Source of the DNA: Bacteroidales bacterium 6E
GTDB taxonomy: Bacteria > Bacteroidota > Bacteroidia > Bacteroidales > Prolixibacteraceae
Reading direction: 5' to 3'
DNA: 56,349 nucleotides
NCBI GenBank assembly: GCA_001270045.2
Contig: DF970677.1
Coordinates: 1-56,349 of the forward strand
The notes beneath the pieces were generated by a model. The model saw nothing but the letters and a program-made list of their open reading frames with translations. It had not been told where the DNA came from and did no database searches. A program made the translations under genes and the position numbers. This document shows, piece by piece, positions 56,332 to 56,349 of this stretch. Numbering within the stretch: position 1 is the first letter of the stretch; every line of letters begins with the position of its first letter.

Positions 56332-56349
56332 CACTAGTGTCCAAAAGAT
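56332..56349 (+). mobile_element. Terminus of a second copy of the IS4-type element
   Basis: CACTAGTGTCCAAAAGAT is identical over 18 bases to the complement of the transposase-upstream end of the element at 16282-17612. It differs from the other end at positions 14 and 16. The second copy is therefore inverted relative to the first, with its transposase on the plus strand beyond the edge. The window stops inside it. Predicted 9-bp duplication: ATTTTGAGT (56323-56331). Confidence 0.85.

Overview
The window looks like chromosome or MAG sequence from a polysaccharide-degrading member of the Bacteroidota, probably a Bacteroidales/Marinilabiliales-type lineage. The genus cannot be fixed from the sequence. 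The grounds are a SusC/SusD pair, a hybrid two-component regulator with a periplasmic propeller sensor, type IX secretion (T9SS) C-terminal sorting domains, a TAnnTTTG-type promoter box ahead of arsR, and many GH/CE genes. Base composition shifts visibly: the left 23.5 kb and the right end are AT-richer than the 24-50 kb middle.

Layout. (1) 0.3-23.5 kb: an esterase-rich polysaccharide utilisation locus on the minus strand. It runs carboxylesterase, susC, susD, a 38-residue lipoprotein, a surface lipoprotein, three related CE1-type esterases, a metallo-beta-lactamase-fold hydrolase, an amidohydrolase, a CocE-type hydrolase and a GH3. The divergent hybrid two-component regulator (HTCS) lies upstream, with three direct repeats in the shared intergenic region. 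A 1.33-kb IS4-type element with a 9-bp target duplication sits exactly on the carboxylesterase stop codon, between that gene and susC. A 15-bp hairpin separates the susCD/lipoprotein block from the enzymes. (2) 23.9-28.5 kb: a minus-strand operon with a Tat-exported GH9-like protein, deoxyribose-phosphate aldolase, a sugar permease and a ribokinase, suggesting use of a (deoxy)pentose released outside the cytoplasm. (3) 28.7-31.3 kb: a CRISPR-like but non-CRISPR tandem array, then a T9SS-exported GH44 enzyme. (4) 31.8-37.4 kb: a large arsenic operon, arsR-arsE-like-arsF-arsG-arsP-like-arsC-arsM-acr3. It can cover arsenate reduction, arsenite efflux, methylation and organoarsenical handling. Three matching TTTCG-N8-CGAAA palindromes lie before arsR, the arsE-like gene and the permease. 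(5) 37.4-50.2 kb: a membrane-anchored VOC protein, a GH43, a 2233-residue T9SS secreted protein with a carbohydrate-binding domain nested inside another domain, a YIP1 protein, a GH97 and a small membrane protein. (6) 50.3-51.6 kb: a second tandem array, a REP hairpin, an IS21-like end remnant and a tRNA-Pro-like 3' fragment, reading as a genomic-island junction. (7) 51.6-56.3 kb: a small membrane/coiled-coil protein, hsdR of a type I restriction system, and a DUF262/DUF1524 gene cut by a second, inverted copy of the same IS at the window edge.

The least explained material is non-coding. Both tandem arrays end in the same transition and then a GGTTGCC/GGCAACC hairpin whose lower stem changes in a compensatory way between copies. 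A third full copy precedes the ars operon. Several other dispersed hairpin families also show compensatory changes. No homology search was possible, so family names rest on motifs read in the translated sequence.
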